Part shown: piece by piece, positions 18,301-25,949 of the stretch
Position numbering within the stretch: position 1 is the first letter of the stretch
How the letters are laid out: each line of letters opens with the position of its first letter
From: Nemertoderma westbladi
Lineage: Eukaryota; Xenacoelomorpha; Nemertodermatida; Nemertodermatidae
DNA: 25,949 nucleotides
Direction of reading: 5' to 3'
NCBI GenBank assembly: GCA_032718475.1
Contig: JAUCBJ010007216.1
Span: forward strand, 1 to 25,949
Notes under the pieces: generated by a model
The model's database searches: none
What the model was told of the DNA's origin: nothing
The model's input: the letters and a program-made list of their open reading frames with translations, nothing else
Program-made: the position numbers and the translations under genes

Positions 18301-20195
18301 TAAGTAAAGAAGAGGATGAATGGCCTCCTCATCTCACCACGGCTGAGATTAGACAAGCCAAGGGAGCGGAGAAAGTCAAACCTAAAACCCGGACGAGTAA
18401 ATCGAAGTTATTTAAACCCGTGATAGATCTGTCTGTACTACATATTTCCGGAGACGACGCTGTGGATCTAAACTCCCCCACCACAAATAAGTCTGTTGTG
18501 GAAATCAGAGAGAGAGACTGGAAATCTGGAACACCAGATGTCTCGCAGGGACTCTCACCTCTCCTGCAGAGAGCGATAAATCACTATAGCTCCTGGAATC
18601 GGCTTTGTAAGGCCATCGTATATTTAAAGCGATGCTTTCATCATCACTACTCCAGGACGAAGATCGCTAGTGATACCGCTCCACTGACATCTGTGCAGGT
18701 CCATGCTATTAAAGATCTTCCCAAATATAAAATATCAGATAGGTTTCTGACGGAGAAGATCAGTTACCAGGAGCATGAAGAAACCAATAAGCAGATACTG
18801 AGACTCCTGCAATGCTATGAAGATTCCGATAAGTATTTCCTGTTGTTGAGAAATCCACAGATGCGCTTAAGGGATCGTTTCTCTAGCACAATGATAGATG
18901 GGTTAATACGAGTTGGAGGGAGACTAACTAATGCTCCATTATCCTTTGACACTAAGTTTCCCATATTCATTAGAAATCTTGAAATACAAATCAAGATGAT
19001 TGTAGATGTTCACAGTAAGCTTTACCATGCTGGTAGAGAAAGAGTTCTTAGCGAAATTCGAACTCGCTATTATTTTCATAAACCCCGTAGAGCTCTGAAC
19101 CAAGTTCTTAGGAACTGTATACCCTGTAGGAAAGCATTCAGTAGGCCTTTAACACAGCGAGAGGCAGAATTACCTAGGGAACGAGTAAGCTTCTATGAAC
19201 CACCCTTTACTAATACCGGTGTGGATTTATTTGGCCCTTTTGAAGTATATCGTGCCAGGACTATAGTCAAGCGATGGTGTGTCATCTTTGTCTGTATGAC
19301 TTGTAGAGCGATCCATTTAGATATGGTGAACGATCTATCTACCAACAGCTTCATACTGAGTCTACGCCGACAGATCGCTCGCTTTGGAACTAGCAACACG
19401 ATGAGATCTGATAAGGGGACAAACTTCATTGGCGCCAATAATGAGATCAAGGCTTACGTTAGAGATTGGAACCAAAGACAGGTGGACGATCAGCTAAGGG
19501 TAACAGCATCTAGCTGGACATTCAACGCCGCCGACGCCCCTTGGTGGGGAGGAAGTTGGGAGAGATTAATAAGAAGCGTGAAGACCGCATTTCACTTTAT
19601 AGTGCCGTGCCGCGCGTATCTCACCAATGAACTCTTGCGGACGTTAATGGAAGAAATCGCCGCCTATCTTAACGAAAGACCGCTTATGCCAGTCTCATCG
19701 AGTCCCGACTCCCTGGAAGCGCTAACACCTGCGCACTTCCTACTGAAGAAACCTGTAGCCATGCTCCCACGATCGGAAATCACGGATGGAGACGAATACT
19801 GCCGACAAACTTGGCAACTTATGCAGTTATTATCCCGCCGTTTCGCTGACCATTTCGAAAAACATTATCTGCCTACGCTACAACTTCGAACCAATTGGTT
19901 TGCGCAGCAAGAAAACGTCAACGCCGGAGACATGGTTCTTATTGTGGAAACAGATCTTCCACGTAAGCGGTGGCAGACAGGTTGTATCATCGAGACTCAT
20001 ATCTCAGATGACGGTTTAGTGCGATCGGTAGAACTCGTCGTCATGCGATGTAACTTTAAGAAACCGGGAATTGTATTCGAAACACAGCAGCTCAATCGCC
20101 CGGTTGGTCGTTTATGTTTACTGGAGAGAGACAGAGAACTGTCCGGAAACTATGGAAGGCAAGATACTCTTCCCACGACCACCTCCCTAATCTAA
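15303..20195 (+). CDS. pol: BEL/Pao pol polyprotein: knuckle, protease, RT, RNase H, integrase
   Basis: 1630 codons open to a TAA at 20193; the first ATG (15303) is not a true start, as sense begins near residue 12. Domains: zinc knuckle C35-x2-C38-x4-H43-x4-C48, then a weak second finger (KCGAKHH); aspartic protease with DSGST (D178); RT from about 531 (THHYVPKPGKPNEVRVVFD); RNase H with D859, E900, D930 and D976 (PADIASRG); integrase zinc domain H1237, H1242, C1272, C1275; integrase core D1308 (GVDLFGPF), D1370 (RSDKGTNF), E1420 (SWERLIRS); and a C-terminal domain from about 1520 (RWQTGCII). RT motif A reads QYIEGMF (599), with no Asp before IEGMF, preceded by an AT-repeat-like stretch. Motif C reads YMND (679-682), with Asn for the first Asp. 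RT should be inactive; the other catalytic residues remain. Confidence 0.92.
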   Translation: MCIVRRAPHRLSVCDEFLKKSLKDRRDVMWDKRLCYNCLRQGHQRRTCYSDARYAKCGAKHHILLHTEFERNSPSQVSESELHVQFSDVNDTDQSSEMEGFYTDEFSDENESCYLINTAVYRALTYETETDNEAHPVIPDRQPSWKAPTSNVRIREFPVVQLRVHGLNKGFIVNALLDSGSTGTFIDKELAEYIFAGQPKFRTKLNLSGIMQVWKSTVAADYYVGALSTPQDELGEHSIRSVKMVAIKNFATSQVEPYNWDEDDFTQQHNIPRFNTDYPGVQILIGQNAHEALETLEKRPARPQPLQTYAGRTRVGWYFTGPSRRTLMERLPTEQVHQVSECEEEISEGEITPEGTPYSSDNDNITQLFDEENTIDLLTESEAWRNQVHLCHLVHHGGQLNYDNELNEVIDRHNAKIRDEHAVRFFTQEAVEPNSYDKALSVEEERAKQIQATTTRFLRDQGRYEIGLPFRKREPNFINNRPLAEKRIAQLHRRLTANASAKEMYKTQLKKFIDKGYAERVPEETPITERMYYLTHHYVPKPGKPNEVRVVFDCSALYMGQSLNSELLPGPNLLQSLLGILLRLRQYSKYIYRIYRGQYIEGMFLQVKALDRDRDSLRFLWWPEGDLSQKPVEYWMTIQAFGIISSPSNACSVGRTTTADDNRDAFSKAVIDNIKQDIYMNDNLKSLPSVEEAIDVAKVTVECLKRGGFRLTKFTSNSRAFLESILVEDRGVKDLDLIKDDLPETKTLGLKWDTERDILFFQLKQRDNPVRTKRICLSILSTYFDPLGFISPVILVARSLVQQMWLENHSWDNALKGELLKKWMKWEDSLPSIENFTISRSYFGHALPTYSYQLHVFGDASDMGIGIVAYLRVETPDGIKVTLVTSKALINNKLRVPRAELKAALYATAIGRNVTEQIDYPLEKTVYWTDALLVLEYITNEVCQFSIFVTNRVAIILSRTSVDQWRHCPGTINPADIASRGATPQELVDTPDWLGGPDFLSKEEDEWPPHLTTAEIRQAKGAEKVKPKTRTSKSKLFKPVIDLSVLHISGDDAVDLNSPTTNKSVVEIRERDWKSGTPDVSQGLSPLLQRAINHYSSWNRLCKAIVYLKRCFHHHYSRTKIASDTAPLTSVQVHAIKDLPKYKISDRFLTEKISYQEHEETNKQILRLLQCYEDSDKYFLLLRNPQMRLRDRFSSTMIDGLIRVGGRLTNAPLSFDTKFPIFIRNLEIQIKMIVDVHSKLYHAGRERVLSEIRTRYYFHKPRRALNQVLRNCIPCRKAFSRPLTQREAELPRERVSFYEPPFTNTGVDLFGPFEVYRARTIVKRWCVIFVCMTCRAIHLDMVNDLSTNSFILSLRRQIARFGTSNTMRSDKGTNFIGANNEIKAYVRDWNQRQVDDQLRVTASSWTFNAADAPWWGGSWERLIRSVKTAFHFIVPCRAYLTNELLRTLMEEIAAYLNERPLMPVSSSPDSLEALTPAHFLLKKPVAMLPRSEITDGDEYCRQTWQLMQLLSRRFADHFEKHYLPTLQLRTNWFAQQENVNAGDMVLIVETDLPRKRWQTGCIIETHISDDGLVRSVELVVMRCNFKKPGIVFETQQLNRPVGRLCLLERDRELSGNYGRQDTLPTTTSLI

Positions 20196-20229
20196 CAGAC
20201 ATCTAGGGACTCCCCAACGTAATAGCGTC

Positions 20230-20238
20230 TGGAGTGGG
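20230..20238 (+). promoter_or_regulatory. Candidate polypurine tract
   Basis: TGGAGTGGG immediately precedes TGTGTGACC, 35 bp after the pol stop. This is where the plus-strand primer of an LTR element is expected. It is short and contains Ts, so the call is moderate. Confidence 0.4.
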
Positions 20239-20703
20239 TGTGTGACCATATTATTTTATATTCGTTTTTTATTATTTTTATATTTAGGTATGTATTATTA
20301 TGTAATTTTATAATAATCGTTTTCTTTAATTTTATTTAGTAGAATGTTATTTTAGCGATTATTTAGTAGATTAGTGCAATATATACTCGTGTTTATTACT
20401 TAATTACTTATATTATATATTTAGTGCAACGGCGAGAAATAATTCTTTTTTCTCTTTCCTTACTGTCCGTATCATATTATAAATGCGTGACTACAGTAAG
20501 ATGAAATATCCGTACTTATTAAAGTACAATAAAGCTCCTACTATACTTAAGTATTATTGGTAAGTAGAGTATTAGGAATGCAAAGTTCAGATCCTCGTGT
20601 CTCGGCTAAACCAAGCTCTGGGTAGACCTTGGAAACGACTTGCCTCTTCTCACTGACATTGCTTCTTGCAATATTGCTCTCATACTGTATATTAAATAAT
20701 ACA
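20239..20703 (+). repeat. Probable 3' LTR of the BEL/Pao element
   Basis: Begins TGTGTGACC after a purine-rich tract and could end at ATACA (20703), just before the next LTR. It is AT-rich, non-coding, and has AATAAA at 20528-20533 as a possible poly(A) signal. With no second copy in the window, both ends are inferred from position and the TG...CA rule. Confidence 0.45.
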
Positions 20704-20711
20704 TATAGTAG

Positions 20712-21113
20712 TGTGATGTCCCTTTAACAGTAGCGTACAATGCAAATAAATCTGTTAAACCCTTTGACCATCTGTAATTCTAGTCGATTAACCCTATCCA
20801 TACCGGGGTACTTTAGACGCTCAAACTACCGGGGGGGGAGGGGACTTTTGGAGACGTAAAGTTTGTGTGGTGATAATATATGGCTCGCCCCACGGACACC
20901 CTGGGACGAGGGGGGAGAGACCTACCGGGATTAGACAGTCAGTATGTCGGTGTTAGTCAGAGTACGGCAGTACATATTCTGTTATTAGGCTACTTACTAC
21001 ATGCCGTGACCGGTCCCCGGAGGACCCTATTATACATATCTATCTGATAGTATCTGCTCCAGACAAAGGTTTTATTCGTCTGCTGCCTCGCAGCAATAGT
21101 AGATACGCCCACA
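20712..21113 (+). repeat. 5' LTR of a Ty3/gypsy element
   Basis: Starts TGTGATGTCCC and ends GCCCACA (TGT...ACA), followed directly by a primer-binding-site-like TGGCGCAGTGTG and then a gag 30 bp on. Length is about 402 bp. It contains a G8AG4 tract (20831-20843) and a TATA-like ATAATATATGG near 20875. No second copy is present, so the ends are inferred from the TG/CA rule and the adjoining PBS. Confidence 0.65.
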
Positions 21114-21131
21114 TGGCGCAGTGTGTAGGAT
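21114..21131 (+). promoter_or_regulatory. Primer binding site of the Ty3/gypsy element
   Basis: TGGCGCAGTGTGTAGGAT begins right after the LTR end. TGG is the complement of the tRNA CCA end. The tRNA used was not identified. Confidence 0.6.
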
Positions 21132-21142
21132 AATTTGGGCCC

Positions 21143-22417
21143 ATGCCGCCTAAATCCAAAGGGAAGATCACGTCCCCGCCCACGGCGGACAGCAGCGACG
21201 GCGACGAAACTCTAGAAGCCCGAGGCGGCAGTCGCGCCCCTATCCAAATGGACGACCTCGCGTGAATCCTCGCCCAACAGCAGACTGCTATGGCTCAGCT
21301 GCTGGCGCAACAGCAGGAAGACGCCAACCGTCGCCAGGAGGCTGCGGATGACCGCCTACTTCAACAACAGGCGGCCGCGGACGACCGCATCGCTAAACTC
21401 CTCGCGGCTTTACAACCCGGCGTGGCGGCGGCCGCCACACCGGAACTACCGACGACCCAACCCACATACGCGGGGGCCGTCACGAACCCGGCTCCCCGAC
21501 GCCGGGTAATCGACATCTCGACGATGGAGAAGATCGACGTGGACGTCGAGTTCTCCATGTTCCGCCGGTGGAGACAGGCGTGGCGGGTCCACGCCCACCG
21601 ACAACAGGTCGCTACGTTCCCGCGGGCCGAGCAGGTTTACGCGCTTGTTGCTGCCCTCGGTAGCGGCCTGCAGGAGACCATCCGCGTCACCCTACACGTG
21701 GACATTGACGCGGACGATACAACCATGGAGACGGTCCTCGATGCACTCCAGGGCCACCTCCGCGCCAAGAGGAGTATCGCGATCGACGCGATCAAGTTCC
21801 ACGAGCGCTGGCAAGGCGCGACCGAGGGATTCGATTCCTTCAGGGTGGCCCTGGAGGATCTCGCAGACACTGCGGAGCTCTGCGGGAACTGTCGCGACCA
21901 ACAGATCGTTACCCAGATCCTCGTGGGTCTTCGATGTTCGGAGACCCGGACGGAACTCCTCAGGGTTCTCCCTCAACCGACCCTCGAGGACTGCGTGAGG
22001 ATCGCGCAGAGCGTGGAAGCCAGCGAAAGGAACGACTCGATCCTCGCGAGCGGGAAACCAGTAAATAAACTCTCCACGTACAAACGCGAATGCTCGGCCT
22101 CCCGCAACCCCGCTATCTCCCGCACCCCGATGGGCACCCGGAACTCATCACCTGACCCCGCGTGGCGGAACCCTAGTGGCCACAGTTGCGGCAACTGCGG
22201 CCGGGAACCCCATGAGGCGGGCTCGGAATGCCCCGCCAAGGGGGCCAAGTGCCACGGCTGTGGCAGGACGGGGCACATCAAGCGGATGTGCCGGTCCCGA
22301 TCCGCCACCAAGAAGAGGGTGTCCACAGTGTACCACCGCCAGAGTATTAACAGCGTTGCTGTTGCCGTTATCCCTACACCAGGGGGGAAAAACGCCGATG
22401 CTGGAGACGTGACTTAA
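21143..22417 (+). pseudogene. gag: Ty3/gypsy gag with two zinc knuckles, interrupted by one stop
   Basis: The frame starts at ATG 21143 (MPPKSKGKIT), meets TGA at 21263, and stays open in the same frame to TAA at 22415. The longest intact part starts at ATG 21290. Numbered from there: Gln/Ala-rich coil 1-45, a capsid-like helical region 80-260 (FSMFRRWRQAWRVHA), then nucleocapsid knuckles C300-x2-C303-x4-H308-x5-C314 and C321-x2-C324-x4-H329-x4-C334. The coding DNA is very GC-rich and CpG-rich, unlike its AT-rich flanks. Protease and pol are missing: the frame ends 40 codons after the second knuckle and AT-rich DNA follows, so the copy is truncated. Gag would package element RNA; this copy cannot move unaided. 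Confidence 0.82.
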
Positions 22418-22748
22418 CAGACCACCGAGCCCCGGCCAGTCACCGGATATTGATTGTGGGGAGGGAATATTTTCTGAGATGCAAGTTTGCGGTTGATAAA
22501 AAGCTGCATTAGTTGGATATACTCTTTAATGTAACTTCCTATAGTTGAAACCCGTTCAACATCATTGAAACTTGATTAAGAATAATTTTGGGCTTCCCCA
22601 AATCAATATACACCAAATATTCACAATAATTATACACGATAATATAAATCCCTACGGTATATTATTTAATAACCCACTGTTCGCTCAGAATTTTAGCCTA
22701 CCTAATGTTCCCCAGATTTTCCCTCGGTCCTAGTCTTAGTGCCGTAGT
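22418..22748. other. AT-rich spacer after the truncated gag
   Basis: No gene or LTR recognised. Composition falls sharply from GC-rich gag to AT-rich DNA by about 22480. A small inverted repeat, GTTGAA-ACCCG-TTCAAC, is present near 22546. The break between Ty3/gypsy sequence and host DNA should lie around 22370-22480. Confidence 0.45.
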
Positions 22749-23680
22749 GTCGGTGTCGGTCGACCCTGTCGCGTGTCCGTTCCACCCCTCACGAACCCCG
22801 AAGGGAACGATCATCGAGAACCAGCACGGCTTGGCTAAGGGTCGGTCCAGTCGGTAGACTCTGTCGCGTATCCGTACCACCCCTCTCGAACCCCGAAGGG
22901 TTCGGTCATCGAGAACCAGTACGGCTTGGCTAGGAGTCTGTCGTGTCGGTGGACCCGTTCGCGTGTCCGTTCCACCCCTCACGAACCCCGAAGGGTTCGA
23001 TCATCGAGAACCAGAACGGCTTGGCTAGGGGTCCGTCAGTTCATCACAGAAACCCAACCACCTAGGCTTTCCGAGTCCGTTTCAGGCTCGTAGTCGCTTC
23101 GGCAGCCGAGAAACTGCTCCGAACAGTCGGTAGGCCAGTAGAGTCTAGTCGAGTCTAGTCCTTTGTCTTTCGACCCCATCGCGTGTCCGTTCCACCCCTC
23201 ACGAACCCCGAAGGGAACGATCATCGAGAACCAGTATGGCTTGGCTAAGGGGTCTGTCGTCGGTTCCCGTCGCAAATCCCAGTACAAGCAGTCAGCGTTC
23301 CGAGTTCTTTTCAGTCTCGTAGTAGCTGCCGTTGACCAGAGACCGCTAAGGGCAGTTCTCGTCAAACCCGTCCTGTGGCCAGCCCTTTCGCATGTCCGTC
23401 CCACCCCTCACGAACCCCGAAGGGATCGGTCATTGAGAACCAGTACGGCTTAGATCAGGGGGCAGTCGTTAGTTGGCCACCCGTTCGCGTGTCCGCTCCA
23501 CCCCTCACGAACCCCGAAGGGAACGATCATCGAGAACCAGAACGGCTTGGCTACTAAGGGGCCGTCGGTGCCCGTCGCAAATCCCTGACACAAGCAGTCA
23601 GCGGTCCGAGTTCTTTTCAGTCTCGTAATGGCTGCTGTTGGCCAGGGACCGCTAAGGGCAGTCCTTGTCCTTTAGGCCTG
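22749..23680. repeat. Minisatellite: six ~70-bp cores in a higher-order array
   Basis: Cores start at about 22770, 22865, 22970, 23180, 23389 and 23486. All carry CGNRTGTCCG-like sequence (CGCGTATCCG in core 2), CACCCCTC, CGAACCCCGAAGGG and TCGAGAACCAG or a near variant, then ACGGCTT. A second module (CAAATCCC...CAGTCAGCG...TTCTTTTCAGTCTCGTA...GACCGCTAAGGGCAGT) follows cores 4 and 6 (about 23272-23360 and 23577-23665), with a worn relative after core 3 (about 23079-23130). The higher-order period is about 306 bp. Open frames through the array, including minus-strand frames reading PFGVREGWNGHA, switch frame between copies and look incidental. Confidence 0.88.
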
Positions 23681-24135
23681 GCGCATTACCAAATCCACCC
23701 CTACAGGCAGCAGGAAGTTGGCCAGGGCCTAATAGTACTCAGGCTAACCTGAATACTGCTTGCATTTTCCATCCCCCCCTGGCCCTTATAACTATGAAAT
23801 TATTCCCGTACCCTGTAAGTTGCCCCAAAGTTCGCCCATAAATCGCCCCCAGTTTCTTGAATGTGCCCAAAACCCATGGTCCCGCACCCAGTAGTAATAT
23901 CGGAATAATCAATTTTAAATAAATACAAAAATATTCAACTCGCGTTATGGAAAGTTGAAATACCGCGAACAGTCCCCCCCAATGACCTTCGTGAAGTCTG
24001 TCGGTCGATTGAGTTTGCGTAGGTCATTCCCAATATAAAAAACCCAAATTTAATATTGCATAGTTTTTAATTAGTTTGCCTAGAGTTTGTATAAAAATAA
24101 ATGTTCGATAAATGTTCCTGGAATATCCCGATCCA
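23681..24135. other. AT-rich spacer with C-runs, possible minus-strand polypurine tract
   Basis: No gene. On the minus strand, downstream of the basic Cys/His ORF, TTGGGGGGGAC (G-run 23980-23974) precedes TGTTCGCGGTATTTC. This looks like a polypurine tract and LTR start at about 23972. A second G7 run (minus) occurs near 23777. No LTR end or second copy was found. Confidence 0.3.
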
Positions 24136-24999
24136 CTATTTCTTTCTCTGATACGCCTTTCGTCTCTTCGCCCGTCGACTCTCATCGATCGCTATAGCTG
24201 GTAGAGGAGCGTCAACATCCATCGTGAGTAACTCTTCGGCTTGTCTCCTGGCGGCTCTTCCTTTCGATGGCATAGGGATCATGTCGGTTCGTCTTTCCAA
24301 CTCAGATTTGCGTGCCTCTAGGAACCATTCTCCGTCACCGAACTCCTCTTTATACGAGTATAATCGTCTAATGACTTCAAATGGACCGAATAATCCGGCG
24401 CTCAGTAGCAGATCCACGTAATGGAAAGGTAGCGTGGCCCACGTGTGGAGGCGTTCCGGGAAGGAGAAATATCCGCACGCCATCTCCTGCGCGATATTCC
24501 GAGCGTTTCTCCGAATCTTGGTCTTTAAGTGGCTGTTTGCGTATGTTTCAAACATGACCATATTGCCCATAGCGGTAACGTCTTTGGTTGGACATTTGAT
24601 ATAGCAGCGGGGGCTAGAGGAATGTCCACGGAAACCGCACGTGGTGCAGAGGTTATAAAGGATCGGGCAGACGGAAACGTCGTGGCCCGATGTCGCGCAG
24701 TATGGGCAATAGAGTATCCCGAGGAGCTGGAGGCATGAATCGGTAACCCGATTCCTTCTGCTGCGTGGGCACTGCTCCGAACCGCAGTCGCCGCATACCT
24801 CCAACTGCATCTCTCGACCAGGAAATATCGGAATCGGGACGCCGACGTAGTATTCGAGTCGTCGGTCGCTCTTCGGAATATTCTCGGTGGTCGGTAGCCC
24901 GCGGAATGCTAGCTTTTGTGTAGTAGGTTCTCGCTCCGATAACCTTCTTTGTGTCCCGCTGGTCTCAACTCGGATGACCGTTTCTGGCGGTGGATCCAT
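24136..24999 (-). CDS. Unrecognised Cys/His-cluster protein with basic tail
   Basis: 287 codons from ATG 24999 to TAG 24136. Residues 69-77 are CGDCGSEQC. Two knuckle-like motifs follow: C98-x2-C101-x4-H106-x4-C111 (CPYCATSGHDVSVC) and C118-x2-C121-x4-H126-x5-C132, then C136. These suggest nucleic acid binding, as in retroelement nucleocapsids, but here the knuckles lie before a ~100-residue helical region (TWATLPFHYVDLLLSAGLFG) rather than at the C-terminus. The end is strongly basic (RRAKRRKAYQRKK), like a nuclear localisation signal. A TGA lies directly before the ATG in the same frame, and the start overlaps the upstream frame by 91 bp. It could be a second ORF of an LTR or other retroelement, or a shifted continuation of the upstream frame. 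Family not recognised. Confidence 0.6.
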   Translation of the reverse strand: MDPPPETVIRVETSGTQRRLSEREPTTQKLAFRGLPTTENIPKSDRRLEYYVGVPIPIFPGREMQLEVCGDCGSEQCPRSRRNRVTDSCLQLLGILYCPYCATSGHDVSVCPILYNLCTTCGFRGHSSSPRCYIKCPTKDVTAMGNMVMFETYANSHLKTKIRRNARNIAQEMACGYFSFPERLHTWATLPFHYVDLLLSAGLFGPFEVIRRLYSYKEEFGDGEWFLEARKSELERRTDMIPMPSKGRAARRQAEELLTMDVDAPLPAIAIDESRRAKRRKAYQRKK

Positions 25000-25949
25000 T
25001 CAGTTTGCTCGGCGTACCAACAGGTTAGTCGCATAGGGTCCTGAGGAACGGCGGGTGTAGTAGCCACCGCTGGTCGGCGAAGAGGTGCCGGGGTTTTAGA
25101 CGGAGGGATACCGAGGAGATCGTCGGGGGTCGGCGCGTCGCTGGGTCCCTCCTCGACCAGTACCGCTGAGCGGGTCCGTTGGTGGCTGGTACTCGGGATC
25201 TCCGACGACCAATCTTCGCCACCCGGGAAAGGATACGGGGATAACCGTTGGCATATGTCGCCGAAGTCGCTCAATGCAGCTGTAGTAGCTACCTCCCTCG
25301 CGGGGCTACCGGAGCCGCGTGGGGTGTAAACGCCTGCTCTCTTCATCGGTTCGGCCGAGGCAACCCGTTTGGCGGCTGGTCCATACGCGGCCTCCGGCTC
25401 GAGTTGTCGCTTCGGGGTGGAGAGTAGAACACCCTCGTTTAGCCATATCTCTTCTCCTTCCGAAGAGATCAGAGGCTCCTCCGCACCGAGAAGTTCGGTA
25501 ATCGTAGGGATGTCGTAAGGTCCGCTCTCGTCCCAGGAATCGATAACGGCGGGCGTTTTCGATTCTCCCGGTGTAATGTTCTCGACCGCTTTAAACGCGT
25601 GGTTTATAACCTCATTCCAGTCGTAGTCGACGAAGGAAAGGGGGACCGCCGTAATAAGGTTATCGAGAGTTTTACAGATAAACTTAGCGACGGTGTAGCA
25701 CTCCATAATGACGTAAACGTAGTTCCGTCGATCAGGATTCTCATCAGGATTCAGGTTTCTTCCTGCAGGGGCGTTCGCGTAGTCGTTCCGGACGTCCGCC
25801 TTGATATCCGACCCGATTTTAATGACGTCGAAGTCGAAGAGGATCTTTTGGATTTCCGGAGGCAGCAACCAGATCGCTCCGGCTGCCTGCACTTCCTGCT
25901 GGGTGTCGGGAATATTCGGCACACCAGTACCAAACCGTCCAGGGTTCCG
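24909..25949 (-). CDS. Unrecognised acidic Pro/Ser-rich protein, partial (enters from right edge)
   Basis: The minus-strand frame is open from the right edge to TAG at 24909, 346 codons; the true start is outside the window. The first visible residues are RNPGRFGTGVPNIP. Residues about 20-120 look folded (AIWLLPPEIQKILFDF, YVYVIMECYTVAKFICKTL). The rest is low-complexity, rich in Pro, Ser, Glu and Ala (LLSTPKRQLEPEAAYGP, PSDAPTPDDLLGIPPSKTP). No transmembrane segment or enzyme motif is seen. It overlaps the Cys/His ORF in a different frame. GC- and CpG-rich coding DNA next to AT-rich spacer suggests a mobile element rather than a host exon. Function unknown. Confidence 0.6.
   Translation of the reverse strand, partial: RNPGRFGTGVPNIPDTQQEVQAAGAIWLLPPEIQKILFDFDVIKIGSDIKADVRNDYANAPAGRNLNPDENPDRRNYVYVIMECYTVAKFICKTLDNLITAVPLSFVDYDWNEVINHAFKAVENITPGESKTPAVIDSWDESGPYDIPTITELLGAEEPLISSEGEEIWLNEGVLLSTPKRQLEPEAAYGPAAKRVASAEPMKRAGVYTPRGSGSPAREVATTAALSDFGDICQRLSPYPFPGGEDWSSEIPSTSHQRTRSAVLVEEGPSDAPTPDDLLGIPPSKTPAPLRRPAVATTPAVPQDPMRLTCWYAEQTEWIHRQKRSSELRPAGHKEGYRSENLLHKS

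Larger units (their letters stand above)
11956..20703 (+). mobile_element. Defective BEL/Pao LTR retrotransposon
   Basis: The order is gag with coiled coil, DUF1759-like capsid region, zinc knuckle, DUF1758-type aspartic protease, reverse transcriptase, RNase H, H2C2 zinc domain, integrase core and C-terminal domain. Protease, RT, RNase H, then integrase is the BEL/Pao order, and the motif wording in RT and integrase fits this group. The copy is defective: at least four frame changes in gag and lost RT catalytic residues. A probable 3' LTR follows at 20239. No 5' LTR was recognised, so the left boundary given is only the gag start. Confidence 0.9.

Noticed and set aside
21361-22336. Several frames overlapping the Ty3/gypsy gag
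   Set aside because: GC-rich coding DNA leaves many open shadow frames; only the frame with the zinc knuckles makes sense.
22698-23557. Open frames of about 60-122 codons on both strands through the minisatellite
   Set aside because: They follow the repeat, switch frame between copies and have no domain.
22749-23680. CRISPR-like repeat array
   Set aside because: Cores are ~70 bp, spacing is irregular, spacers are themselves repeated and the host is eukaryotic.

Overview
This is eukaryotic, almost certainly invertebrate animal, repeat-rich DNA. It has no bacterial operons, ribosome binding sites or CRISPR arrays. The recognisable coding capacity belongs to LTR retrotransposons of the BEL/Pao and Ty3/gypsy groups, set in AT-rich non-coding sequence with many short duplications, G-tracts and microsatellites. 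The species cannot be named from the sequence. Both BEL/Pao gag genes are very long and rich in Ala/Glu/Arg coiled coil.

Layout. 1-2401 (minus): an uninterrupted 800-codon reading frame runs off the left edge. Its architecture is a BEL/Pao gag, and its last visible residues resemble the entry to the DUF1759-type capsid region of the second element. 2402-4950: its possible leader, non-coding, with AATGTCRAA-type tandem repeats, duplicated blocks and G-runs. 4950-5470 (minus): TATA box, two ~116 bp modules each carrying a CCAAT box, and a tRNA-like segment with good A and B boxes. 5471-11955: non-coding DNA with several tandem duplications, one G-quadruplex motif, one near-perfect hairpin and a triplicated 48-bp repeat.

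11956-20703 (plus): a degraded BEL/Pao element. Its gag is split by frame changes into four pieces. A 1630-codon frame follows with zinc knuckle, aspartic protease, reverse transcriptase, RNase H, integrase and C-terminal domain. Two reverse transcriptase catalytic positions are lost, while the protease, RNase H and integrase catalytic residues remain. A polypurine-like tract and a probable 3' LTR follow; no matching 5' LTR was found. 20712-22417 (plus): a Ty3/gypsy 5' LTR (TGT...ACA), a primer binding site and a gag with two CCHC knuckles, interrupted by one stop and cut off before any pol.

22418-24135: AT-rich spacer, a minisatellite with six ~70 bp cores in a higher-order pattern, then more spacer with a possible polypurine tract. 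24136-25949 (minus): two overlapping frames I do not recognise. One is acidic and Pro/Ser-rich and comes in from the right edge. The other carries a Cys/His cluster and a very basic tail. These two frames are the least explained part of the window.

The genes do not form one pathway. The window is a pile-up of at least three and probably four retroelements of different age: the left gag is intact, the plus-strand BEL is decayed, the Ty3/gypsy copy is truncated, and the right-hand frames are unassigned.
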